Shown here piece by piece: positions 35,405 to 44,653 of a stretch of DNA of 64,000 nucleotides. Origin of the DNA: Bog-950 sp046329495 (GTDB lineage: Bacteria > Bacteroidota > Bacteroidia > Chitinophagales > LD1); NCBI GenBank assembly GCA_046329495.1, contig JAXLUO010000003.1, positions 310,001 to 374,000 of the forward strand, written 5' to 3'. The stretch's first letter is position 1. Each line of letters begins with the position of its first letter. The position numbers and the translations under genes were made by a program. Under the pieces are notes generated by a model. That model did not search any database. It was not told where the DNA came from and saw nothing but the letters and a program-made list of their open reading frames with translations.

Positions 35405-35424
35405 GCACATAAAAATGCAAATTG

Positions 35425-35455
35425 CAAACGCCGCCTACCAGGTGGCGTTTGTGTT
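35425..35455. terminator. Terminator between convergent TonB-locus and M48 genes
   Basis: Stem CAAACGCC/GGCGTTTG (35425-35432 with 35444-35451), extended inward by a G-U pair and CCT/AGG. T tracts are modest on both sides, so it may be shared. It contains the stop codon of the M48 gene. Confidence 0.55.
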
Positions 35456-36535
35456 TACCGCTGTCTGCAATTCATTAAACAGCGAGTCTAAATCGGGATG
35501 TTGTTGTATAGTAAAGTGCTTTGTGTTTATTTCTGCTTTAATCTCTGCAATTCTATCTGCTGTTAATGGATGTGTACTTAAAAAGCCGGGGAATTCACCA
35601 TGCTGTTTCTCTTCTTTCTGAAGTGCTTCAAATAAACTGATCATGCCCTGGGGATTAATGTGTTGTTCTGCCAGCAGTTGCAAGCCGTTCTTGTCAGCAT
35701 CCGACTCAAATTCGCGTGAATAGGAGAGTTGCTTTAGCTGGTCGGCATTTTGAACCACTACTGCGGCTACACCGGTGGCGTCACCCAAAAAAAGCGAAAC
35801 CATAATATACGAGGATAGGGCGCGAAAAAGGCTTCGTGTGGAATGCTTTAACACTACGTGCGAGTATTCGTGCGAAAGTAGCGCTGCAAGTTGGGATGCA
35901 CTATTCATTTTGTGCAAAATGCCTGCATATACTACGATTCGACCACCCGGCAGCGCAAAGGCATTCACCGTAGAGTCGTTTATAATGGTAATGCTTACAG
36001 GATACTCCGATTTAAAATGCAGGTTATTAAGGAAGCGGTTAGCGATAACGCTGGCATCTTTATTAATCGAAGCACCAACTGTAAATTGAAGGTAGGCTTG
36101 TTCACCGATCTTTTGTTCGGTATTTACCGGTACCGCCCTGGCCGCCTTATCGGCTAAAACGGGCAGTAAAAAGAAGTAAGTAAGCAAGGGCACAATTACA
36201 AATAGGAAACCTACCAGTGCCAGAGCTAAAATAAATTTGCTTACTCCACTTTTACGTTTTACGGAACTAAAGGCGCTTAATGGATACTTTTGCTTTAATG
36301 CCTCTTCAAAACCGGGCGTGCTGATAAGCAGATAAGTGTTTGGTTGCTTAAGGTTGCGCCATTCGTTGAATGTGACGGCTTGCAGATCTTCCGGTTGCCA
36401 AATATGCTCAGTAACGGTTCCATTATGTGCTACCACCTTAAGCTTTAAACTATAGATGCCTAATTCTACTTCCACCTTTTGGCCTCCGTTAAAGGCATTG
36501 TCATTATAAGTTCCTGTAAATATCATAATCACCAA
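35435..36535 (-). CDS. M48 family membrane-bound metallopeptidase
   Basis: 366 residues. An N-terminal region of about 100 residues is not typical of M48 and carries TVTEHIWQPEDLQAVTF-type strands. A membrane segment at residues about 98-125 precedes the catalytic domain, which has LAALLSHEYSHVVLKHSTRS with the HExxH zinc site (HEYSH) near residue 220. The third ligand is the glutamate in YSREFESDADKNGLQLL. The fold resembles the BepA/Oma1-like group of outer-membrane or periplasmic quality-control peptidases. An alternative start lies three codons downstream (MIFTGTYND). It converges on the TonB locus and is divergent from the K+ channel gene. Confidence 0.9.
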   Translation of the reverse strand: MVIMIFTGTYNDNAFNGGQKVEVELGIYSLKLKVVAHNGTVTEHIWQPEDLQAVTFNEWRNLKQPNTYLLISTPGFEEALKQKYPLSAFSSVKRKSGVSKFILALALVGFLFVIVPLLTYFFLLPVLADKAARAVPVNTEQKIGEQAYLQFTVGASINKDASVIANRFLNNLHFKSEYPVSITIINDSTVNAFALPGGRIVVYAGILHKMNSASQLAALLSHEYSHVVLKHSTRSLFRALSSYIMVSLFLGDATGVAAVVVQNADQLKQLSYSREFESDADKNGLQLLAEQHINPQGMISLFEALQKEEKQHGEFPGFLSTHPLTADRIAEIKAEINTKHFTIQQHPDLDSLFNELQTAVNTNATW

Positions 36536-36625
36536 TTGGCTGTAATTTAAGCAGCTTGTAAAGGTATATGTCTACAACTGAGCAAGATTATTGTAAATTG
36601 AGAAACAGGATTGTTTATTTGTGGT

Positions 36626-37618
36626 ATGAACCTGAACATACGGGTGTTTTTTAAGGTGTATTTGGCCATCGGGGTGTTTTTCCTCATTCTTTTCGGGGGA
36701 ACCTGTGGCTATATGGCCATTGAGCATTATACCTTTTTAGAAGCCTTGTATATGACGGTTATTACCCTGGCTACCATTGGCTATGGTGAGGTACACCCTT
36801 TAAGTTCCGCAGGGCGGGTATTTACTATCATACTTACACTGGCCAACCTTAGTACCTTCACCTATTTCATTGCGCAGATTTCGAGTTACTTTTTAGATGG
36901 AGAATTTACACGAACATTAAAATTGGTTAGGATGGAAAAAGCTATTTCCGAACTTAAGGACCACGTAATTATCTGCGGTTTCGGTCGCAATGGTCGCGAA
37001 GCCGCAAAGCTATTTGCCGCAGGGGGCAAACCCTTTGTGGTAATTGAACAGGCTAATCCGGATACCATTACCAAGGAAATAGATGTGCCTTACTATATGC
37101 AGGATAACGCTACGCGCGATGAAGCGCTGGTGAAAGCCGGCATAGCTAATGCATCTGCATTGATTACTACCCTGCCCAACGATGCGGATAATGTATTTGT
37201 GGTGCTTACGGCCCGCGAATTAAATAGCCGCATACGAATTGTTAGCCGTGCCTCGCATGATACGTCGGTTAAAAAACTGAAGACAGCCGGAGCCAATAAT
37301 GTTATTATGCCCGATAAAATAGGGGGCGCCCATATGGCTACCCTGGTATTAAGCCCGGATATAAAGGAGTTCATGGACTTGATGAATACCCAGTATTCCG
37401 ATCATTTTACCGTGCTGGAATTAATGGTCGGCAAAACTATATCGCTGGAAGAACTGGATAGCTGGAAAACCACCGGTGCTACTGTTTTAGGTATTAAAAA
37501 CATGGAAGGCGACTTTGCGCTAAACCCTGTGCCTTCAACTGTATTAAGGCCGGGTAACCGCATCATTGCTATGGGGGCAAAAAACCAACTGGATAAGCTT
37601 GGTGCCCTTCTAAACTAA
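36626..37618 (+). CDS. Potassium channel with RCK/TrkA-N domains
   Basis: 330 residues starting at ATG (MNLNIRVFFKVYL). Two membrane segments (residues 6-27 and about 60-85) flank a pore loop with the K+ selectivity filter TIGYGE and the preceding ITLA helix, so this is a two-TM MthK/Kch-like channel. From about residue 105 an RCK domain follows: HVIICGFGRNGREAAKLF is the Rossmann loop, then VIEQANPD. TrkA-C appears at the end (SLEELDSWKTTGATVLGI). The RCK domain binds nucleotides or cations to gate the pore. It is a single-gene unit divergent from the M48 gene. Confidence 0.93.
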   Translation: MNLNIRVFFKVYLAIGVFFLILFGGTCGYMAIEHYTFLEALYMTVITLATIGYGEVHPLSSAGRVFTIILTLANLSTFTYFIAQISSYFLDGEFTRTLKLVRMEKAISELKDHVIICGFGRNGREAAKLFAAGGKPFVVIEQANPDTITKEIDVPYYMQDNATRDEALVKAGIANASALITTLPNDADNVFVVLTARELNSRIRIVSRASHDTSVKKLKTAGANNVIMPDKIGGAHMATLVLSPDIKEFMDLMNTQYSDHFTVLELMVGKTISLEELDSWKTTGATVLGIKNMEGDFALNPVPSTVLRPGNRIIAMGAKNQLDKLGALLN

Positions 37619-37627
37619 ACAATTATT

Positions 37628-37659
37628 TAAAAAACAACCTTCGTTATCCTATCTAACGA
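37628..37659 (-). terminator. Possible terminator of the porU unit
   Basis: Short stem TCGTTA/TAACGA (37641-37646 with 37654-37659) overlapping the porU stop; on the minus strand GGTTGTTTTTT follows a few bases after the stem. The stem is weak. Confidence 0.35.
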
Positions 37660-40600
37660 TTACAAGTTTGCCAAATCCCTTCTTGAAGTATTTGTCGTAG
37701 TTAGTACCCATGTGGTCCATTTCTTTATCGTCCAAACGTGTTGTAACGCGATAGAAGTATACTCCATTCGCCAGTAAATCGCCATAGGTGTCGCGGCCAT
37801 CCCAGGTGTATTCCGAAATGTTACGACCGATATGGATCGGGCCCAATTCATCCTTGGTAATTTCTTTTACAACCGTACCCTTAATGGTCATAATCTGAAT
37901 CCGCATGTAATCGGGTACCTCGGTGCCGGTAACAGTAAAGATGAACTTGGTTGCTGTGGTAAACGGATTCGGATAATTCAGCACATTGGTGATCATCGGT
38001 TTATTGATCACTTCAAAGCTGATTTTATAATCGTAGAAGCGATTGTCCAGGTTACGGCTCTCCATACTACTGTTGTTACCACTGCGGTCGCGGTCGCGGA
38101 TGATTAGCTCGTAGGTGCCATCAATGGTAAAGCTTGGCTTTAATTCTACCTGTGCCTTATTACCTTTTGTTAAGTTCGTAGAATCTGCAGGGTAAAACTT
38201 CATGGTTACATTATCAAAGTTCAAGCGGCGCAAATTGCTTTCTCCCGGATACTTCAGGTATAAATCCAATAATGAGGTATCGTTAAGGGCAAGGAATTTA
38301 TTCTCGTCCTTAAGCGTTACCATAATGGTTGGTTGAGTCGAAACAATATCTCCGTTAAAAATATGCTGCCCATCAAAAGTTACATCCAGTAGCGGGTTAA
38401 TCTTATCGCCTATGGTTTTAAAGTTCAATTCAGCATAGTTGTTAAAGTGGTATTGCTCCAGCTGGTCTTCATTGGGATTGGCTTCAATTACCAATCTGTT
38501 TAACCCTTCGTAGGTGTTGCTGTTAATAGCCTGGCTATAAGATAATACGATAAATGTATCCTGCTGGCCCGGTAATGGAGCGTGGCGTGTAAGCGTTGTA
38601 TTTACGTGGAATTGAGCATCGCGTACCGTGTAGGAAGTAAGCATACTATCCATAGGTATATCGGTAACATTTTCCAATGCAACTTCTACATGCATGTTGC
38701 CTCCCATAGGCACCGAATCGACAAAGCTGAAATATTTGGCCGGGTTGATAGCTGCTTCCGGTGCTTTCTTATAGAGTATCCGCCAGTACTGCAACTGTGT
38801 AGGCGTGCGCAACGAATCATCCCTGGTGCGCAAACGCAAACGCATGTAAGGATACTGTTGGGCGCTAAAATTATTGATAAGGTTAAAGGTGTCGGTAGTA
38901 GAAAGTAATACTGTTTCAATGCCGTTATTCTGCACACCAATTAAATCTACGGTATCAACATCTTTTGTATTGCCTTCGCGGCTTTTTAACTGAAAGTGCA
39001 TGCTGCCCCATTCTTGCGCCGGACCAATCTTAGGAGAAGTCATTTGCCCTGCGAACCACAAGCCGTTAAAGTCTATAGACGCCTGGATATACGGTGAATA
39101 GCTGGTTTGGTTTACCAACGTGTAAGGATAGGATAAGTTGCCTTTTTGTGTAAAGTAAATGAACGGGCCTGTTAAGGTGCCGTTTTTAAATTGCGAAGCT
39201 GGTAGTAATAAAGTGCTTTCTAATGCCTGCACCAGTGTATCGTCCCATTGCGGATAAATACTGTTCATGTTGTTATCGCTGTAGGCTAACACATAAAAAC
39301 CGTCCGGTATGGAATCAAGGAAGTTTTTAATTACAATGCTCCACGGCTGGTTCGATATCAACGAAGCACCGGGAACGGAGGGGTCTACCGCAGCATGTGT
39401 GCCGGTGGTTTTAAAGTCGTAACCATATTGAATGTAGTATTTCCCATCGCAATGGTAGTTGCCAAATTTATCCCCCCAATTATCGGTTTGTGAAGGCAGG
39501 ATGTTCATGCTATACCATGGGAAGCCTGTAACGTTATCAATAACCGCGAAGGTTATGCCATTCGTAAATCCGCAACCGCCCATACGGAAGCGATGCTGGT
39601 TGTAGTTGTTATAGTCCCAACCCATCGATTCGGCACTCAACGGACCACCAAAGGCATCGGCAATACCTGTTTTTACAAAGATGTTATTTACTGAAGAAGG
39701 GAATTTAAAAATACGGTCCGTGTCTATTTCCAGGTTCAGATAATTATCCTTCTGCCACTGGTAATAATGCGATTGGTTCCAACCCGGGTACTCGCCGGCC
39801 AGGTATATAAAGCTGCTGTAACGCCAGCGCGGGCTGCTGGAGTCGATAGCTACACGCCAGTAATAAACTACGCTATCTTTATAAGTAATAGTGGGTTTCC
39901 AATGTAATACACCACCGCTTTGATAGATAGTTTTGGTTTCGAGTGGCGCAAGGAATAGTTCGGATGTATCAATTTCAAACCGGTAGTTACGTGCCGGTGC
40001 AAAGGGATTAACTGTAGAAGCTTTCAATGTTACACCTTGTTGCGAATCGATGGCAAATTCATATGGGTAAATCGGGATTACATCATCATTCTGGATATAA
40101 ATAGAAGCAGGGATTGTTAATCCGTTATTGTTCTCGGCCATCTCGTCAACATGGTAATCAGCATCTACGTAGGGGTAAAAGAGATTTTGACCGTATGAAG
40201 AACCTGCAGTTGATGTTGGTAAAACAAATGTCACCGTGTCCTTATAATAGGGAGCGGCAATGTATTTCTTGTAATAGCTTGAAACGGAATCATTATTTGC
40301 AGCAAAGGCGACCCTTGTTAAGGAAACGGAAATGGTATCTTTCTTTGCACGGCCAAGGTTGGTCACAATCACATGCACTTCAAAAGAATCGGTGCCCGGT
40401 GTAATAGTCGCAGGATTAAAATATACTGATGATTCGTTTACAGCATAATCGGGCTTTGGATATTGGTTTAAACGCAAAGCCGGGTCGCCATGCAGGGTCA
40501 TTTCATATGCCACCATCATGTCAAAGTCAATATTGCCGCAACAGGCAACTACGTCGCTCATGGCTGAACGAACACATTCTCCGAATGTATTGGTATAACG

Positions 40601-42790
40601 GCGATTGGTAAGTTCCTGATAAACCTTGCTTGTAAAGCGATCGAGGCTATTGGATATACTTAAACTGGTGGTAGCCATAAATGCAATAGCACCCACATTT
40701 GGCTCTAATACAAAACGTTCGCTATAACCTGGAGTGTTAGTATGTATTAAACCTGCAAAACAACCATTCGATATAATAATTGGTAGCTTTCCCTGGTTGG
40801 TGTAATTCTCAGGTTCATCAATACTAAAATCAAATGCCCCGGTGGCCGAGTGGCCGAAGAAGGTGATAAGTGATACACCTTCATTAATGTTCGCTTTAAT
40901 TATGGCCGATTGCGATTGGTCGATAGGTGCGTTGGTGTTTTTGGAATAGGTGGTAACCGAAGCCCCCCACAATGTATCTTCTACCACCTTTTTGTATTGG
41001 TCCAGATAAAAACGGAACATGGTTTGTTCGGTTGACCCTGTACCGCCACTAAAGTGTAACACATGCTTTTGCCATTCGCGGTTTACGATAGGTTCTGTAT
41101 TGGTATAGTTACCTTGTTGTGCTTCATAGGTCTCAACCTTGTCAAGATAATCTTGCACCTGTTGTGGATTTTGCGCAGCTAAACGGCCCACGCAAACTAC
41201 CATGGTATCGCTGGTGCGCGAAGCTGCCAACAGGTTATCGGAGCCCGGGTAACCAAAGGTTGGCACTAAATCCAGATTATACTGGTTGCCGGTGCTACGC
41301 TTTGCGGCAGGGCTTTCAATGGCCTTTCCTACTAAAAAGATGTGTTTAGGCGCAATGGGCCAATTAGCTTTTGCCCAATGGATAAAGTTACGGATAGCTA
41401 AGGGCGATTTTTTAACGCCATAGCTAAATTGATCGTACAGAGTATCAACGTTTACCACTATAGCCTGGTAATGCCCGTTGGCAGGATTATCATCCATATC
41501 GCGGTAGGCTCGGTAGGCTTCCACGGGATTGCTACCACCGTTATCAAACAGCTTGGAGCTTGCAATCAATACGTAATCGCCGCGGTTAGCAGGCGTATTA
41601 AAGTTTTGGAAGAATAGCGGTGATAAACTGGTTACTGTTGAATAGGAGGTAGCATCGCCGCTGATCAGCACTAATTCGCGTGGTTGCGTTGGCTGGCTTG
41701 GAGCCGGTAAAACAAATCGCAAAGGCGATGAGCCCGGTGATTGAACGGAGGTTAGACGCAAGCCATTAGTTAAATCGTAAAGCACCGGTTGCTGGCCATT
41801 ATCGTTAAAGTTGGTGATTTCCAGGTAACGGCTATTGGAATTTGCATCGAGGGTAAAGTAAAACTTATTCTGCCCTTGGAAATTGAAGTTACGAGGGTAT
41901 CGTAGCTCGCTCATATAAGCAATGTTCTGTTTGGTACTAACCGCCTGATCGTTAGTATAGAACTTAATGTTGTTGCTTGCCTGAAGTTGATTTAGCGGAA
42001 TGCTGGTTGAAATTCGATTTAACAGGAAGCCAACAAATGCCGGAGCCTGTGTAAAGGCATTATAGCTGTTTACATCAATCCGCGCACTGTGCGCTTCGGT
42101 ACTATTATTGGCAAAAACTGCTTTAAAGGTAGCTGGTGGACCGGCAGTGTTTATATCAGGAGTTGCCAACACGTATGTTTGAACTGCAGTGCCGAAAAAA
42201 TTTCCTGCAAAACCTTCTCCGTTGTCATAAATGGAGCGGTAAACTTCATCGTTACCCGAAGAAAGATATTTGCCTTCAAAATACCTGTTAGTATTAATCT
42301 GCCTCACTGTATGCATAAAGTATTGCTCCTTAGCAGGTGGGTTCAACAGGTTGTTTTGCACAGGTGCCAGGCGCAAATTGGCCTGGTTAGTGCGTATGGT
42401 TAAAAAGTAGATGGACGTATCGGTAAACAAGCTATAATAAGGATGCGGTTGTAAATCGCCGCTTGTATATAAAAAGCTATCTACATCACCAATATTACGT
42501 TGTCCGTAAAACTCAATGTAATCGCCACCGGTTAAAGTGCTTCCGTTTGCAGAGATATAAACCGGCACCTGCTGGCCATTATGATAAAGCGCAAAATTGT
42601 TTACGTTAATACCACTAAAACTGCTGCTGTAGGAAATGAGCGTTGAATAAGGGATACGATACATTCCATCCTGCCACACTTTAATTTTATAGTGGGGCTG
42701 GCTATAGTCTATCCATTCATTGCCAAAAGGCTGAGCCTTACTTAGCAAAAATGAAACCAGTAACGTTGCAAAAAGTAGAAGTCTCCTCAT
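37649..42790 (-). CDS. porU: Type IX secretion system sortase PorU (C25 peptidase)
   Basis: 1713 residues, longer than P. gingivalis PorU (about 1160). PorU removes the C-terminal signal of T9SS cargo at the cell surface and attaches the cargo to a lipid anchor. Signal peptide MRRLLLFATLLVSFLLSKAQ; N-terminal domain to about residue 440; gingipain-like C25 catalytic domain (residues 450-750) with histidine in FFGHSATG (H647) and cysteine in SNGCFAG (C677). Then come CARDB/Ig-like modules and a beta-rich region to about 1600. The last 100 residues resemble the cargo C-terminal domain (VLNYPNPFTTATKFIFTVTG ... EYTWDGRDTYGDLLANGVYF). It lies 3 bp after porV, the usual T9SS gene pair. Confidence 0.94.
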   Translation of the reverse strand: MRRLLLFATLLVSFLLSKAQPFGNEWIDYSQPHYKIKVWQDGMYRIPYSTLISYSSSFSGINVNNFALYHNGQQVPVYISANGSTLTGGDYIEFYGQRNIGDVDSFLYTSGDLQPHPYYSLFTDTSIYFLTIRTNQANLRLAPVQNNLLNPPAKEQYFMHTVRQINTNRYFEGKYLSSGNDEVYRSIYDNGEGFAGNFFGTAVQTYVLATPDINTAGPPATFKAVFANNSTEAHSARIDVNSYNAFTQAPAFVGFLLNRISTSIPLNQLQASNNIKFYTNDQAVSTKQNIAYMSELRYPRNFNFQGQNKFYFTLDANSNSRYLEITNFNDNGQQPVLYDLTNGLRLTSVQSPGSSPLRFVLPAPSQPTQPRELVLISGDATSYSTVTSLSPLFFQNFNTPANRGDYVLIASSKLFDNGGSNPVEAYRAYRDMDDNPANGHYQAIVVNVDTLYDQFSYGVKKSPLAIRNFIHWAKANWPIAPKHIFLVGKAIESPAAKRSTGNQYNLDLVPTFGYPGSDNLLAASRTSDTMVVCVGRLAAQNPQQVQDYLDKVETYEAQQGNYTNTEPIVNREWQKHVLHFSGGTGSTEQTMFRFYLDQYKKVVEDTLWGASVTTYSKNTNAPIDQSQSAIIKANINEGVSLITFFGHSATGAFDFSIDEPENYTNQGKLPIIISNGCFAGLIHTNTPGYSERFVLEPNVGAIAFMATTSLSISNSLDRFTSKVYQELTNRRYTNTFGECVRSAMSDVVACCGNIDFDMMVAYEMTLHGDPALRLNQYPKPDYAVNESSVYFNPATITPGTDSFEVHVIVTNLGRAKKDTISVSLTRVAFAANNDSVSSYYKKYIAAPYYKDTVTFVLPTSTAGSSYGQNLFYPYVDADYHVDEMAENNNGLTIPASIYIQNDDVIPIYPYEFAIDSQQGVTLKASTVNPFAPARNYRFEIDTSELFLAPLETKTIYQSGGVLHWKPTITYKDSVVYYWRVAIDSSSPRWRYSSFIYLAGEYPGWNQSHYYQWQKDNYLNLEIDTDRIFKFPSSVNNIFVKTGIADAFGGPLSAESMGWDYNNYNQHRFRMGGCGFTNGITFAVIDNVTGFPWYSMNILPSQTDNWGDKFGNYHCDGKYYIQYGYDFKTTGTHAAVDPSVPGASLISNQPWSIVIKNFLDSIPDGFYVLAYSDNNMNSIYPQWDDTLVQALESTLLLPASQFKNGTLTGPFIYFTQKGNLSYPYTLVNQTSYSPYIQASIDFNGLWFAGQMTSPKIGPAQEWGSMHFQLKSREGNTKDVDTVDLIGVQNNGIETVLLSTTDTFNLINNFSAQQYPYMRLRLRTRDDSLRTPTQLQYWRILYKKAPEAAINPAKYFSFVDSVPMGGNMHVEVALENVTDIPMDSMLTSYTVRDAQFHVNTTLTRHAPLPGQQDTFIVLSYSQAINSNTYEGLNRLVIEANPNEDQLEQYHFNNYAELNFKTIGDKINPLLDVTFDGQHIFNGDIVSTQPTIMVTLKDENKFLALNDTSLLDLYLKYPGESNLRRLNFDNVTMKFYPADSTNLTKGNKAQVELKPSFTIDGTYELIIRDRDRSGNNSSMESRNLDNRFYDYKISFEVINKPMITNVLNYPNPFTTATKFIFTVTGTEVPDYMRIQIMTIKGTVVKEITKDELGPIHIGRNISEYTWDGRDTYGDLLANGVYFYRVTTRLDDKEMDHMGTNYDKYFKKGFGKLVIVR

Positions 42791-42793
42791 CCG

Positions 42794-43906
42794 TTAATCC
42801 TTTTGCTTCTTGTTAATATCAATTCTCACCGAAATAACGTGGGAATATAAGCCTGCCCCATCCTCTTTATCCTTAATGGTAGTAAGGTTGGTAAGGGCGT
42901 AGTCGATGGAGATAATCTTTACGTGAATGCCTGCGCCTAAATTAGGGGAAACAACAAAGCGTTTTTTGCCCAATTCGTCAGTGGCACGTTGCAGATTGCC
43001 GACACCGGTACGGATGGCAACATCGATATCTTTGGCCGGCACATATTTCAGTTCTAAACCTGCTGTTAAATCCATGCTGATAGGCTTGCCGGATATGAGC
43101 ACATTGCGGCGGCCATCGGTAGTAAATCCGAAATTTACTTCGGGAGTAATAAAGAATTTGTTCTTGATGTTGGCTTCGTAGGCTGCACCCAGGGTAATAA
43201 CCGGTGTGGTTACTTCAAGGCTATTTTTTGGTAATTGGTTATTGGTTTGGAGCAATACCTGTTTTTCAGCATCTGTAAAACTCATGGTCCAGGCGTTAAA
43301 GGTGCTGCTGATGTCGCGGGCCATTAAGCCAAAACGCCATTGTTTGTAACGGTATTGCAGGCCTGCATCTATACCAAAGCCGTATGCCTTGGCAAAGTGA
43401 CCTATTTGGCGGTAAATAATTTTAGCACTGCCACCAATGCTAAGGCCTTTAACCGGCAACATTTGGGCGTAGTGAAACATAAAAGCATAGTCGGCGGCGC
43501 TGAAAGAGGTTATTTTGCTGTAATCAATGCTGCCATCGGGTTGCACTAAAAACAAGGTGTTAGGTATATCATCTACCCCAAAACGGAAGAAAGAAAACCC
43601 GATTACCCGCTTCTTTTGTTGCACAGGCACAGCCACCGATACAAAATCGTATTTAGCGATGCCGGCAAAGTATTCCGAGTGCATAATGCCAATTTGGAAG
43701 GTGTTGGCAATGTTCACCAGCCCGGCGGGGTTGTAGTAGTTGGAGTATACATCGCCGGTTGTTGCTGCCTGGGCATTGCTCATCGCCAATCCCCTTGCAC
43801 CTACGCCGATACTTAAAAATTCGTTGCTGTATTTGCGCACCACCTGTGCACGTAAACCGGCAACTCCAACAATCAATACAAAAAGTAGTATGGTTCCTCT
43901 TCTCAT
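42794..43906 (-). CDS. porV: Type IX secretion system shuttle protein PorV
   Basis: 370 residues, FadL-like outer-membrane barrel with 14 strands predicted. PorV carries folded T9SS cargo from the SprA/translocon to PorU. Signal peptide MRRGTILLFVLIVGVAGLRA. The family opening is KYSNEFLSIGVGARGLAM, followed by TTGDVYSNYYNPAGLVNI and, later, SFSAADYAFMFHYAQ. The PorV/PorQ family does not separate easily, but the position immediately before porU supports PorV. It begins 2 bp after the AcpH-like gene, so all three are cotranscribed. Confidence 0.92.
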   Translation of the reverse strand: MRRGTILLFVLIVGVAGLRAQVVRKYSNEFLSIGVGARGLAMSNAQAATTGDVYSNYYNPAGLVNIANTFQIGIMHSEYFAGIAKYDFVSVAVPVQQKKRVIGFSFFRFGVDDIPNTLFLVQPDGSIDYSKITSFSAADYAFMFHYAQMLPVKGLSIGGSAKIIYRQIGHFAKAYGFGIDAGLQYRYKQWRFGLMARDISSTFNAWTMSFTDAEKQVLLQTNNQLPKNSLEVTTPVITLGAAYEANIKNKFFITPEVNFGFTTDGRRNVLISGKPISMDLTAGLELKYVPAKDIDVAIRTGVGNLQRATDELGKKRFVVSPNLGAGIHVKIISIDYALTNLTTIKDKEDGAGLYSHVISVRIDINKKQKD

Positions 43907-43908
43907 GT

Positions 43909-44565
43909 TTATACCTTCAACAATTCTTGCCAGCTATAACGCAATACAACGTCCATATTGTGTAAAGCCACGGCAAATTGGCGTTTCTCTTCTACGGAAA
44001 ACTCCGTTTTTGTTACACTGCCACAAACCCGGTTCAATCCAAATACGATGTTATCAATATCATCGAACAAAAACAGGAACCTTCTTTGCTTGAAAAAGCG
44101 AAACCTTTCCAAAAACACCTGCTTTTGTTCCTCTAAAGAAAGCGAATCAAAGTAATTCTGCAAAACGTCCACATCAGCGTTATCCACTATTTCGTAAAAG
44201 CGGCTACAAATGCTACCATCTTGCAGTAAAATCTGCCTGTCCAGCATCATTTCCACCGCAATGTGAGCCAGCACCGAAAGCCTTAATCGCTGCCGGTTCA
44301 AGCCAGCCGCGATAAAAGACTGTGTAAAGGCGTGTTGCTGTTGCATAAAGGGATCGGAATTATGAAATCTTTTATCGCCCTCGTAATGCGCTAAAATACC
44401 TTTGTGCACCTCAGCAAGCCTGGCGTTAGCGGGGATTTGCATGCCTTTGATAGTAGAGTTATAAATCTTTGAAAAGCCGGGAGTTAGGTCAGGAATGGCC
44501 AATGCGGCAACAAACAAAGGATTGTTGAGAGGCAATTCGGTATAAAAGTGCGATAAAAAGTGCAT
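43909..44565 (-). CDS. AcpH-like (ACP phosphodiesterase family) protein
   Basis: 218 residues from MHFLSHFYTE. The family opening is MxFLxHxxL, here MHFLSHFYTELPLNNPLFVA with a DLTPG segment where AcpH-like proteins have their Asp. Next is KGILAHYEGDKRFHNSD (H-x-x-x-D-x-x-F-H), the metal-binding core, and LSVLAHIAVEMMLDRQIL, where AcpH has the H-x-x-x-D-x-x-L motif; here glutamate stands in the middle. The similarity is partial and some metal ligands appear shifted, so activity on acyl-carrier protein is not assured. It is the first gene of the unit with porV and porU. Confidence 0.7.
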   Translation of the reverse strand: MHFLSHFYTELPLNNPLFVAALAIPDLTPGFSKIYNSTIKGMQIPANARLAEVHKGILAHYEGDKRFHNSDPFMQQQHAFTQSFIAAGLNRQRLRLSVLAHIAVEMMLDRQILLQDGSICSRFYEIVDNADVDVLQNYFDSLSLEEQKQVFLERFRFFKQRRFLFLFDDIDNIVFGLNRVCGSVTKTEFSVEEKRQFAVALHNMDVVLRYSWQELLKV

Positions 44566-44570
44566 TCTGA

Positions 44571-44578
44571 TATATTTG
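44571..44578 (+). promoter_or_regulatory. Candidate -7 element for tyrS
   Basis: TATATTTG matches TAnnTTTG. A GTG, not TTG, sits at the -33 position with a 20-bp gap. The predicted start is near 44584, about 70 nt before tyrS. Confidence 0.4.
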
Positions 44579-44653
44579 TGCAAGGTAAGGCATAAGCCTT
44601 AATTGAACTAATAGATAAGATTCCCTGTGGGGAATTGCTTTAAAACGTTGGAA

